11,346 nt of DNA. It comes from an uncultured Lachnospiraceae bacterium. GTDB taxonomy: Bacteria > Bacillota > Clostridia > Lachnospirales > Lachnospiraceae. Positions within the stretch are counted from its first letter, which is position 1, and every line of letters starts with the position of its first letter. Below the pieces are notes generated by a model. It made no database searches, had not been told where the DNA came from, and was given only the letters and a program-made list of their open reading frames with translations. Below, in pieces: positions 1 through 6,299 of the stretch. The position numbers were made by a program, and so were the translations under genes. The stretch is taken from NCBI GenBank assembly GCA_947382415.1, contig CANCYO010000081.1:1-11346 (forward strand), read 5' to 3'.

Positions 1-45
1 GATGTCCGTGCGTGACTGGAGTTCAGACGTGTGCTCTTCCGATCT
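1..45 (+). other. Illumina P7 / TruSeq Read 2 adapter (not genomic)
   Basis: Bases 12-45 match the 34-base TruSeq Read 2 adapter, beginning GTGACTGGAG and ending CTTCCGATCT. Bases 1-3 (GAT) fit the end of the P7 oligonucleotide and bases 4-11 (GTCCGTGC) sit exactly where an 8-base i7 index belongs. Genomic sequence begins at about 46. Two spurious start codons arise inside it: one at 12 gives the well-known contaminant peptide beginning MTGVQTCALPI, and one at 31 gives MLFRS fused in frame to the truncated GH3 gene. Adapter identity is seen directly; the index reading is inferred from position. Confidence 0.98.
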
Positions 46-756
46 ATAAGCTGCTGGGCGGACGGCAGCGCGGCCTCTTATGTGGGCAGGGTGCGGGAAT
101 ATTTTCCGGGCGTAGCGATTCAGCCCAAAGGACTGCTTGCCACGGAATGTTTTGTATCTTTCCCGATTATGGGCGAGGAGGGGGCGAGACTCAGCGTCCG
201 ATCGCATTTTTTTGAATTCCGGAGTCTGGAGACAGGGGAGATTGTGACCGCCGACAGGCTGAAGGCAGGAGCGTATGAGCTGATCGTCACCACGGGAGGC
301 GGGTTTTACCGTTACTGTATAGGGGATATTGTCCAGGTGCTGGCGGTTTATCCCGATGCGCCGCCGCGGCTGCGCTTTCTGCGGAGGGCGGGAATCAGCA
401 GCGACCTGTTCGGGGAGAAGCTGACGGAGGATTTTGTCAGAGGCGTGTGCGAGAGGCTGGGAATTGCGGATGTTTTCTGCCTGCTTGCGCCGGAGGGTAA
501 CCGTTATTGCCTCTATACCGTGGCGGAGCATATCACATCGAAGGAGCTGGACGATGCGCTGCGGGAGAGCTATCACTATCAATACTGCAGGCAGCTCGGA
601 CAGTTGGAGGAAGCCGTAGTCGTGACCGTTTCGGGGAATCCCGGAGAGAACTATATCGGGAGACTGGTTGCGGAGGGAATGCGTGCAGGCGATATCAAGC
701 CTGCGTATCTGAGCGCGAGGAGCGGCTGGGGAGATTTTTTTGAGGTACGCCGGTGA
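46..756 (+). CDS. GH3-family acyl-adenylate/amide-forming enzyme, 5'-truncated
   Basis: This is the C-terminal 236 residues of a protein related to the GH3 (auxin-responsive promoter) family, which is normally about 500-600 residues long. GH3 enzymes belong to the adenylate-forming superfamily: they activate a carboxylic acid as acyl-AMP and usually pass it to an amine such as an amino acid. Visible signatures, counted from base 46, are the block at about 77-98 (YELIVTTGGGFYRY then IGD), typical of the GH3 nucleotide-binding loop, and the hinge block at about 111-126 (FLRRAGISSDLFGEKLTE). The N-terminal part is missing because the sequence meets adapter at 45; the in-frame ATG at 31 is adapter. 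Thirty bases and a strong SD separate it from the first radical SAM gene, so it is probably the first visible gene of that operon. The family call is good; the substrate is unknown. Confidence 0.85.
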   Translation: MSCWADGSAASYVGRVREYFPGVAIQPKGLLATECFVSFPIMGEEGARLSVRSHFFEFRSLETGEIVTADRLKAGAYELIVTTGGGFYRYCIGDIVQVLAVYPDAPPRLRFLRRAGISSDLFGEKLTEDFVRGVCERLGIADVFCLLAPEGNRYCLYTVAEHITSKELDDALRESYHYQYCRQLGQLEEAVVVTVSGNPGENYIGRLVAEGMRAGDIKPAYLSARSGWGDFFEVRR

Positions 757-759
757 ACG

Positions 760-771
760 CCCGGTTTCGGG
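760..771 (+). other. Small hairpin between GH3 and first radical SAM gene
   Basis: CCCG (760-763), GTTT loop, CGGG (768-771) form a 4-bp stem just upstream of the SD GAGGAG of the next gene. There is no T-run, so it is not an intrinsic terminator. It may have no function. Confidence 0.25.
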
Positions 772-786
772 AGAGGAGAAGATTCC

Positions 787-2121
787 ATGTTGAAAATTGC
801 TTTGCTTGCCCCTGCGGGGGCCATGCACCGTTACTCGGGGAGTTTTGGAAAATCCCTGCACTATGCGCCGCTTACGCTGACCACTCTGGCGGCGTTAGTT
901 CCGGAGGATGTGGAGGCGGAGGTCACGATTTATGACGAGACTGCGGGGAAAATTCCGCTGGATCTGGATGCGGAGCTGGTGGGAATCACCTGCATCACCG
1001 GAACGGCTCCCCGCTGCTATGCTTATGCGGATTATTTTCGCAAAAAGGGAAAGACGGTGTTTCTGGGAGGTGTGCATCCCTCCATGCTGCCGGATGAGGC
1101 GGCGCAGTACGCGGATGTGGTTTTTACAGGTTTTTCCGAGCAGACTTTCCCGCAGTTTATCCATGACTATGTACAGGGCGGTTTTAAGGCGCGATACTGT
1201 CAGAATGCGGATTATACCATTGTGGGCAGGCCCATACCCCGCAGGGAGCTGTTGAATAAAAGGCGTTATATCACCACCAGAACGGTGGAGGCCATTCGGG
1301 GATGCAGTCACACCTGCAGCTTCTGCGCCTATCCGGCGGCGTTTGGCAGGCCGGTTTATAAACGCCCGGTAAAAGAGGTGGTTGCGGAGATTGAGGCCCT
1401 TCATACAAAGCATGTTTTGTTTCCGGACGTGAACCTGATCACGGATCTGCAGTATGCCAGGGAGCTTTTTAACGCGTTGATCCCGCTGAAGATCGTCTGG
1501 CTGGGACTGGTGACGTCTGCGGTGGGAATGGATGACAGTCTGATGGCGCTGCTTCGCAGGAGCGGCTGCCGGGGACTTCTGATCGGCTTTGAATCCATCA
1601 CCCAGGAATCCCAGCAGTATATCCATAAAGGCGTGAATCAGGTGGACAATTATGTGACATTGATGGAGAAGCTGCATGACAACGGTATTCTCGTACAGGG
1701 CTGCTTTGCCTTCGGAGGCGATGAGGAGGATGAGAGCGTGTTCGACCGCACGGTGGAAATGATCATCAGGGCCAAGATCGATCTGCCCAGATATTCGATT
1801 CTTACGCCCTTTCCCCGGACGGCCTATTATGCGCAGCTTGAAAGCGAGGGGCGCATCACGGAGCGCAACTGGGCCATGTATGATGTGCAGCACTGCGTCT
1901 TTTCGCCAAAAAGGATGACGAAGGAGCAGTTGGAGGAGGGCACGGACAGGGCCTGGCGGATGACCTACTCCAATCAGAATATCCTGAAAAGGCTTGCGCC
2001 CTTTCGCCACAGCCCATGGCTGTCTCTGCCGCTGAATCTCGGCTATAAGGGATATGCCGACAAATGGCATCAGTTTACCCGTGAAGTGATGTGCGATAAC
2101 TCGGACATTCCGGTACTGTGA
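787..2121 (+). CDS. Radical SAM protein with cobalamin-binding-like N-terminal domain (first of tandem pair)
   Basis: A 444-residue cytoplasmic enzyme of the COG1032/BchE-like class. Residues 1 to about 145 resemble a B12-binding Rossmann domain, with the characteristic stretch LGGVHPSMLPDEAAQYADVV. The canonical cobalt-ligand motif DxHxxG is not evident, as in many members of this class. The radical SAM core follows, with the CxxxCxxC motif that binds the [4Fe-4S] cluster at C173, C177 and C180 (GCSHTCSFC), then LLIGFES and the typical CFAFGGDEEDE segment. No extra C-terminal cysteine cluster (SPASM/twitch) is seen. The ATG at 787 is preceded by GAGGAG at good spacing. It lies 30 nt after the GH3 gene and 13 nt before a paralogue with the same architecture. 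This class carries out methylations, cyclisations, C-C bond formation and rearrangements; the reaction here cannot be deduced. Confidence 0.9.
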   Translation: MLKIALLAPAGAMHRYSGSFGKSLHYAPLTLTTLAALVPEDVEAEVTIYDETAGKIPLDLDAELVGITCITGTAPRCYAYADYFRKKGKTVFLGGVHPSMLPDEAAQYADVVFTGFSEQTFPQFIHDYVQGGFKARYCQNADYTIVGRPIPRRELLNKRRYITTRTVEAIRGCSHTCSFCAYPAAFGRPVYKRPVKEVVAEIEALHTKHVLFPDVNLITDLQYARELFNALIPLKIVWLGLVTSAVGMDDSLMALLRRSGCRGLLIGFESITQESQQYIHKGVNQVDNYVTLMEKLHDNGILVQGCFAFGGDEEDESVFDRTVEMIIRAKIDLPRYSILTPFPRTAYYAQLESEGRITERNWAMYDVQHCVFSPKRMTKEQLEEGTDRAWRMTYSNQNILKRLAPFRHSPWLSLPLNLGYKGYADKWHQFTREVMCDNSDIPVL

Positions 2122-2134
2122 TGAGGGACAAAAC

Positions 2135-3466
2135 ATGAAGATAACATTTATTCTCCCGGCCATCGGCAAGAAGCAGGGGCAGAAATATATCGGCACATGG
2201 AAAATGGAGCCGCTCACTATTGCGATGTTGAAAGCGCTGACGCCTCCGGACATCGAGACTGAGCTTTTTGACGATCGCATGGAGCTGATCGATTATGATA
2301 CCGGAACGGATCTGGTGTGTATCACGGTGGAAACCTATACGGCGCGCCGCAGCTATCAGATCGCCGAAAAGTTCCGCAGACGGGGGATTGCCGTGGTGCT
2401 TGGCGGATATCATGTCACCCTCTGTCCCGGGGAGGCGGCCCGGTATTGTGACAGCGTCATCGCGGGAAATGCCGAGACCGTCTGGAACCGTATGCTTCTG
2501 GATTTTCAGAACAATAATCTGCAGAAGCTTTACCGTGGCGGGATCGGGGAATATGATATTCAGCCGGACAAGAGCATTTTCAAAGGCAAAAAGTATCTTC
2601 CGGTCTCTCTGGTGGAGACCGGACGGGGGTGCTGCCACAGTTGTGAATTCTGCGCCATATCAAAATATTACTGCGGCAGATATTACAGCCGTGAGCACAG
2701 CCTGATTCTGGACGATCTGGAGCGCTCCAGACATAAATATACGTTTCTGGTGGATGACAATCTGGTGGCGGACAGAAACAATGCCATCACTCTTTTTGAG
2801 GAGATCGCCCCATTAAAGAAAAAATGGGCGGGGCAGGGAACGCTCTCCATGGCCAGGGATGAGAAGCTGCTCAAGGCCATGAAAAAGAGCGGGTGCGAGA
2901 TCATTCTGATCGGTTTTGAGAGTTTAAATGAGGAAAATCTGAATCAGATGAACAAGTCCTTTAACTATGCGGTGGGTGAGCGGAATGAGCTGGTACAGCG
3001 GATCCACGACGCAGGGATCGGCATCTATGCCACTTTTGTGTTTGGCTATGACAATGACGACGAGAAAACCATAGATCAGGCTCTGGAATTTGCAAAGCGG
3101 CACAATTTTTATACCGCCGCCTTCAACCATCTGTTGCCATTTCCCAATACGCCGCTCTATGACCGTTTAAAGGTGGAAGGACGGCTGATCTATGACAAAT
3201 GGTGGCTTGAGGAAGGGTATCGTTACGGAGAACTGGCCTTTCATCCCAGAAAGATTTCTCCGGAGAAGCTCAGCAGGCTCTGTCGGGATGCGAGAAAAGA
3301 ATTTTCCGCGCCGAAAACGGTCCTGAACCGGGGAATGGCGTCACTGGGGCGGACAAGTCCTCTGATCTGGTGGCTGTTCTGGGCCATGAATCTGCGTCTG
3401 GGAGAAGAGATTGACGAAAAAATGAATGTTCCCATAGGAGAGAATCTGGATGAATTTCCAAAATGA
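2135..3466 (+). CDS. Radical SAM protein with cobalamin-binding-like N-terminal domain (second of tandem pair)
   Basis: A 443-residue paralogue of the preceding gene with the same domain order. The N-terminal B12-binding-like domain (about 1-140) contains VVLGGYHVTLCPGEAARYCD. The radical SAM cluster motif is C166-x3-C170-x2-C173 (GRGCCHSCEFC), with an additional adjacent C167. Shared landmarks with the upstream gene include DDNLVAD versus PDVNLITD, LIGFES, the FGYDNDDE segment, and LPFPNTPLYDRLKVEGR versus a TPFPRTAYY block. The end (IWWLFWAMNL) is hydrophobic and could be a peripheral membrane contact, which is inference. The start has only a modest SD (GAGG). The 3' end overlaps the next gene by 17 nt, which implies translational coupling. 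The two paralogues are clearly diverged, so two different or sequential reactions are more likely than a recent duplication. Confidence 0.9.
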   Translation: MKITFILPAIGKKQGQKYIGTWKMEPLTIAMLKALTPPDIETELFDDRMELIDYDTGTDLVCITVETYTARRSYQIAEKFRRRGIAVVLGGYHVTLCPGEAARYCDSVIAGNAETVWNRMLLDFQNNNLQKLYRGGIGEYDIQPDKSIFKGKKYLPVSLVETGRGCCHSCEFCAISKYYCGRYYSREHSLILDDLERSRHKYTFLVDDNLVADRNNAITLFEEIAPLKKKWAGQGTLSMARDEKLLKAMKKSGCEIILIGFESLNEENLNQMNKSFNYAVGERNELVQRIHDAGIGIYATFVFGYDNDDEKTIDQALEFAKRHNFYTAAFNHLLPFPNTPLYDRLKVEGRLIYDKWWLEEGYRYGELAFHPRKISPEKLSRLCRDARKEFSAPKTVLNRGMASLGRTSPLIWWLFWAMNLRLGEEIDEKMNVPIGENLDEFPK

Positions 3467-4481
3467 CCGATACACATTAAAATTTGCGGACAGCTCGGAC
3501 AATGACGGCATTCGCGAGATTTTTGAGAGCAGTGCCTTCAGCGGCGGGATCAGTGTGCAGTATCTGCGCAATCCCAGGCCCTATGAATCCTTTCTCGCGG
3601 ACGGAGATGACGCCAGAATGCTGGTCATCGTGGACAACGAGACGGGCAGAAGAGCGGCGGTGGGCGGCGCGGTGGTGCGGCGCGAATATCTGAACGGACA
3701 GATTCAGAAATGCGCATATCTCACCGGGCTTAAAATCCATCCCGATTACCGGAAAATTCTTTCTTTTATCACCAGAGCGTATGCGTTTCTGCATGAAGTG
3801 CTCTCTGACTGCAGCTGTTGTTACACCACCATTCTCGACGACAATCTGCCGGCCATCACCATGTTTGAAAAAAAGCGCAGGAACATGCCGGAGTACCGGT
3901 ATCTGGGACATTATATTACCTATTGTTTTCATGGCGGCAGAAGGCTGATGGATATAGAGTGCGGTAATATGGAAGGCTTCGACCGGTTGATGGCAGATCA
4001 CTTTGCGGCGCAGAGTCTTGTGCCTGCCGACTGGCATTGCGGGGGCTTCGGAGAACAGACCTTTTACTGCGCAAGGGAAAACGGGGAGATCGTGGCCTGC
4101 TGTTTTGTGGGGAACCAGCAGGCATATAAGCAGTACAAAATGAATGCTTACGGCGGAATTTACCGGTTGGTGTCAAAGCTGCCCACCAGACTTTTGGGCT
4201 ATCCCGAATTCCCCAGGGCGGACACGGTGGTGAATCACGGCGTGGTCTCGTATCTGTATGTCAGGGACTGTGACGAAAAGCTGTGCAAACGCTTTCTTCG
4301 TACCGTGGCGTCGCAGACGGAGTTCTCCCTGCTGATCTGGGGCGGCTTTGAAAATAATCCGCTCTGTGCCGCGCTGGACGGGATGCGGACGGTTCATTAT
4401 GGCAGCAGGCTCTATTCTGTGCTCTGGGACGAGCGGCCTGCGCCTTCGGGAATTATAGGGGTGGAAGTGGCGCTGCTGTAA
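3450..4481 (+). CDS. GNAT-like acyltransferase, 343 aa, atypical acetyl-CoA loop
   Basis: Residues 8 to about 150 resemble a GCN5-related N-acetyltransferase fold. An early REIFESSAFSGG segment is followed by a beta-strand/helix junction at about 91-115 (LTGLKIHPDYRKILSFITRA) in the position of GNAT motif A. The usual R/Q-x-x-G-x-G/A pyrophosphate loop is not recognisable: after HPDYR the residues are KILSF, without glycines. Residues 160-343 form a second region that may be another GNAT-like half or a family-specific domain; I cannot assign it. The ATG at 3450 is supported by AGGAGAG at 3436-3442 and lies inside the end of the second radical SAM gene, so it is coupled to it. The role is presumably acyl transfer to, or binding of, an intermediate of the GH3/radical SAM pathway. 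It ends 127 nt before the TRAP operon. Confidence 0.65.
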   Translation: MNFQNDRYTLKFADSSDNDGIREIFESSAFSGGISVQYLRNPRPYESFLADGDDARMLVIVDNETGRRAAVGGAVVRREYLNGQIQKCAYLTGLKIHPDYRKILSFITRAYAFLHEVLSDCSCCYTTILDDNLPAITMFEKKRRNMPEYRYLGHYITYCFHGGRRLMDIECGNMEGFDRLMADHFAAQSLVPADWHCGGFGEQTFYCARENGEIVACCFVGNQQAYKQYKMNAYGGIYRLVSKLPTRLLGYPEFPRADTVVNHGVVSYLYVRDCDEKLCKRFLRTVASQTEFSLLIWGGFENNPLCAALDGMRTVHYGSRLYSVLWDERPAPSGIIGVEVALL

Positions 4482-4513
4482 GGATCGGTCTGGAAAGTTA
4501 ATAAATTACCAAC

Positions 4514-4530
4514 AATGTAAAGAATGTAAG
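4514..4530 (+). promoter_or_regulatory. Direct repeat AATGTAA x2, candidate activator site
   Basis: AATGTAA occurs at 4514-4520 and again at 4523-4529, a 9-bp period with AG and G after the copies. It lies immediately upstream of the region where a -35 box would be expected for the TATGAT box at 4555-4560. Direct repeats beside a poor -35 are the usual arrangement for AraC-family activators, and an AraC-type regulator is encoded downstream at 9651. The repeat is seen; its role is inference. Confidence 0.3.
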
Positions 4531-4531
4531 A

Positions 4532-4560
4532 TATCTTTTTGGTGAAATTTTCCTTATGAT
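4532..4560 (+). promoter_or_regulatory. Possible activator-dependent promoter of the TRAP operon
   Basis: TATGAT at 4555-4560 matches five of six bases of the -10 consensus. With a 17-bp spacer, the -35 position (4532-4537, TATCTT) is poor, so the promoter would need an activator. It is in the only sizeable gap upstream of the TRAP genes. If real, transcription starts around 4567, and the left arm of the inverted repeat at 4551-4560 would be promoter DNA rather than transcript. Confidence 0.35.
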
Positions 4561-4598
4561 TAAAGAAAGAGCAGATAGTGCTCAAACTATCATAAGGA
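4551..4598 (+). promoter_or_regulatory. Perfect 10-bp inverted repeat covering the dctP ribosome-binding site, with a competing inner hairpin
   Basis: TCCTTATGAT (4551-4560) is the exact reverse complement of ATCATAAGGA (4589-4598), with a 28-nt loop. The right arm includes most of the SD AGGAGG (4595-4600) of the binding-protein gene at 4609. Within the loop, GATAGT (4574-4579) can pair with ACTATC (4586-4591). This uses three bases of the outer right arm, so the two structures are mutually exclusive. The repeat may be an RNA switch hiding or exposing the RBS, or a DNA operator spanning the -10 box and leader. The symmetry is certain; the function is not. Confidence 0.5.
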
Positions 4599-4608
4599 GG
4601 ATTTTGCT

Positions 4609-5697
4609 ATGAAAAAGAAGATATTATCTGTCATGCTTGCCATGAGTATGGTGGTATTGACAACGGCATGCGGCCTGAAGACGCCTGATGCTCCGTCCGG
4701 GAATACGGTGGCGCCGTCGCAGTCGGATGTGACACCGTCGAGTGCGGAAAACAAGCCTTCGGATACGCCTGCAGAGCCCGAAGTGACGCTTGTATACGCG
4801 GAGGTAAATCCTCTCGACACTATTGTGGGACAGATGGCAACCGCATATGCCGATAAGGTTGCGGAGCTTTCCGGCGGCACAATGAAGATCGACATTCAGG
4901 CAAGCGGTGTGCTGGGCTCTGAGAATGATGTGCTTGACACCATGCTGGGGGGCGGCGGTACGATTGATATGTCCCGTATCTCTGCATTCGCTCTGACAAG
5001 CTACGGCGGAGAGAAGTCCAAACTGCTTTCCCTGCCGTATACATTTGTAAACCGTGAGCATTTCTGGGCGTTTGCAACATCGGATCTGGCTGAGGAGTTT
5101 CTCCTCGAGCCCCACAACAACGGCAGCGGCGTAAGAGGACTGTTTTATGGCGAGGAAGGTTTCCGTCATTTCTTTACCAGAAAGGAAATTTCGGGAATGA
5201 AGGATCTGTCTGGCATGAAACTGCGTGTTTCAAACGACCCTGTCATGAACGGCCTTGTTGAGTCTCTGGGAGCCAGCGCTACGGTGGTATCTTTCAATGA
5301 GCTCTATTCGGCATTGCAGACGGGCGTGGTTGACGGTGCGGAGCAGCCAATCGCAAACTATAAATCCAATGCGTTTCCCGAGGTTGCACCCAATATGATT
5401 CTGGACGGCCACACGCTGGGAGCCATTCAGGTGATCATAACCGATGAGGCATGGGATTCTCTTACGGCGGAACAGCAGAATATCCTGATTGAGGCAGGAG
5501 AGTATGCGTCACAGTTTAACAAGCAGATATCGGAGAATGCGGAGAATGAAGTGCTTGATCAGCTCAAGGCTGACGGCGTGAAGATCGTGGAAGTAGACGA
5601 TGTGAGCGAATGGCAGAATGCTGTTAAGGGTGTTATCGAGGAAAACACCAAGGGACAGGAAGATCTGTATCAGCAGATTCTTGATCTGGCAAAATAA
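4609..5697 (+). CDS. dctP: TRAP transporter solute-binding lipoprotein (DctP family)
   Basis: The extracytoplasmic binding protein of a TRAP transporter, 362 residues. It captures the solute outside the membrane and delivers it to the DctQM permease. The N-terminus is a lipoprotein signal peptide with lipobox LTTA|C, giving C21 as the lipidated cysteine. A Pro/Ser/Thr/Asp-rich linker follows (about 22-58), typical of Gram-positive anchored lipoproteins. The DctP domain covers about 60-355. It contains the family-conserved arginine R206 (MKLRV), which in characterised members salt-bridges a substrate carboxylate, and the binding-helix segment around N230-N250 (NELYSALQTGVVDGAEQP then IANY). 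The start is set by AGGAGG at 4595-4600, 8 nt upstream. An inverted repeat overlaps this RBS and a hairpin follows the stop. An organic acid is the likely ligand because R206 is present, but its identity is unknown. dctP is used as a family name. Confidence 0.93.
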   Translation: MKKKILSVMLAMSMVVLTTACGLKTPDAPSGNTVAPSQSDVTPSSAENKPSDTPAEPEVTLVYAEVNPLDTIVGQMATAYADKVAELSGGTMKIDIQASGVLGSENDVLDTMLGGGGTIDMSRISAFALTSYGGEKSKLLSLPYTFVNREHFWAFATSDLAEEFLLEPHNNGSGVRGLFYGEEGFRHFFTRKEISGMKDLSGMKLRVSNDPVMNGLVESLGASATVVSFNELYSALQTGVVDGAEQPIANYKSNAFPEVAPNMILDGHTLGAIQVIITDEAWDSLTAEQQNILIEAGEYASQFNKQISENAENEVLDQLKADGVKIVEVDDVSEWQNAVKGVIEENTKGQEDLYQQILDLAK

Positions 5698-5714
5698 TTT
5701 GACCGACAGTATGA

Positions 5715-5748
5715 AAGAGCGCATTGGCTCCACAGTCTTTGCGCTCTT
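5715..5748 (+). terminator. Intercistronic hairpin between dctP and dctQ (mRNA-stabilising element or partial terminator)
   Basis: AAGAGCGCA (5715-5723) pairs perfectly with TGCGCTCTT (5740-5748), giving a 9-bp stem with a 16-nt loop, 17 nt after the dctP stop and before the dctQ SD (GAGGAGG, 5762-5768). No T-run follows, so it is unlikely to be a full terminator. Hairpins here commonly protect the upstream message or reduce read-through, so that binding protein exceeds permease. That role is inferred. Confidence 0.6.
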
Positions 5749-5774
5749 ATCATAATCGCGTGAGGAGGTATTTC

Positions 5775-6299
5775 ATGTCAGCTTTTTTCAGACAGGTTGA
5801 TAAGATAAAACCGATATTTGATCTTACATATAAGATAGTTCTGTTTGCGTGTAAGATATTGCTCATCATCGACATTTTCATCACCACGATGAGCGTTATA
5901 GGCAGATATGTGCCTTTTGTTCCGGATCCTGCATGGAGCGAGGAGGTTGTGCTTACATGTATGGCATACATGGCGGTTCTGTCGGCGTCCCTTGCCATCC
6001 GGCGCGGCGCGCATATACGAATGACCGCGTTAGACCGCTATTTCCCGAAAGCAGTCCTTCTGTTTCTGGATATTCTGGCGGATATCTGTGTGCTGATACT
6101 TGCAGTCGTCATGATCGTTGTCGGCTGGCAGTATGCGGCCGGACTCGGGGCAAAGGCTACTTATGTCAGCATGCCCTGGCTGTCGAAATTCTGGATGTAT
6201 TTCCCTGTACCCGTGGCGGGAGCTGCCATGGTGATCTTTGAAATCGAGACGCTTTACAATCATTTAAAGAAAATCGTGTTAAAGGAGGGGAAGGCATGA
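5775..6299 (+). CDS. dctQ: TRAP transporter small permease subunit (DctQ family)
   Basis: A 174-residue integral membrane protein, the usual size for DctQ. Four hydrophobic segments are visible at about 20-42, 54-75, 92-118 and 136-158. The family signature W54-SEE with the following LAIRRGAHIRM segment (about 73-83) is present. DctQ associates with DctM and helps form the docking surface for the binding protein. The ATG at 5775 is chosen because GAGGAGG lies 6 nt upstream; an in-frame ATG at 5724 falls in the loop of the intercistronic hairpin and has no SD. The stop overlaps the next start as ATGA (6296-6299), which indicates translational coupling and roughly equal production of the two membrane subunits. 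Confidence 0.92.
   Translation: MSAFFRQVDKIKPIFDLTYKIVLFACKILLIIDIFITTMSVIGRYVPFVPDPAWSEEVVLTCMAYMAVLSASLAIRRGAHIRMTALDRYFPKAVLLFLDILADICVLILAVVMIVVGWQYAAGLGAKATYVSMPWLSKFWMYFPVPVAGAAMVIFEIETLYNHLKKIVLKEGKA

Noticed and set aside
12..215. Short open frame starting MTGVQTCALPI
   Set aside because: Its first residues are translated Illumina adapter and the rest is out of frame with the GH3 coding sequence.
895..2280. 461-codon open frame on the - strand opposite the radical SAM genes
   Set aside because: The + strand carries a clear radical SAM protein with CxxxCxxC. The antisense product has no recognisable domain and no operon context, so it is a shadow of codon bias.
2075..2638. 187-codon - strand open frame
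   Set aside because: Antisense to a well-supported radical SAM gene, with no domain features.
3477..4037. 186-codon - strand open frame
   Set aside because: Antisense to the GNAT-like gene, with low-complexity basic composition and no supported start.
5747..5755. TTATCATAA palindrome sharing ATCATAA with the dctP leader repeat
   Set aside because: It is too short and AT-rich to distinguish from chance; only two copies of the shared word were noticed.
5724..5774. Upstream in-frame ATG for dctQ
   Set aside because: It lies in the loop of the intercistronic hairpin without an SD. ATG 5775 has GAGGAGG at 6 nt and gives a normal DctQ N-terminus.
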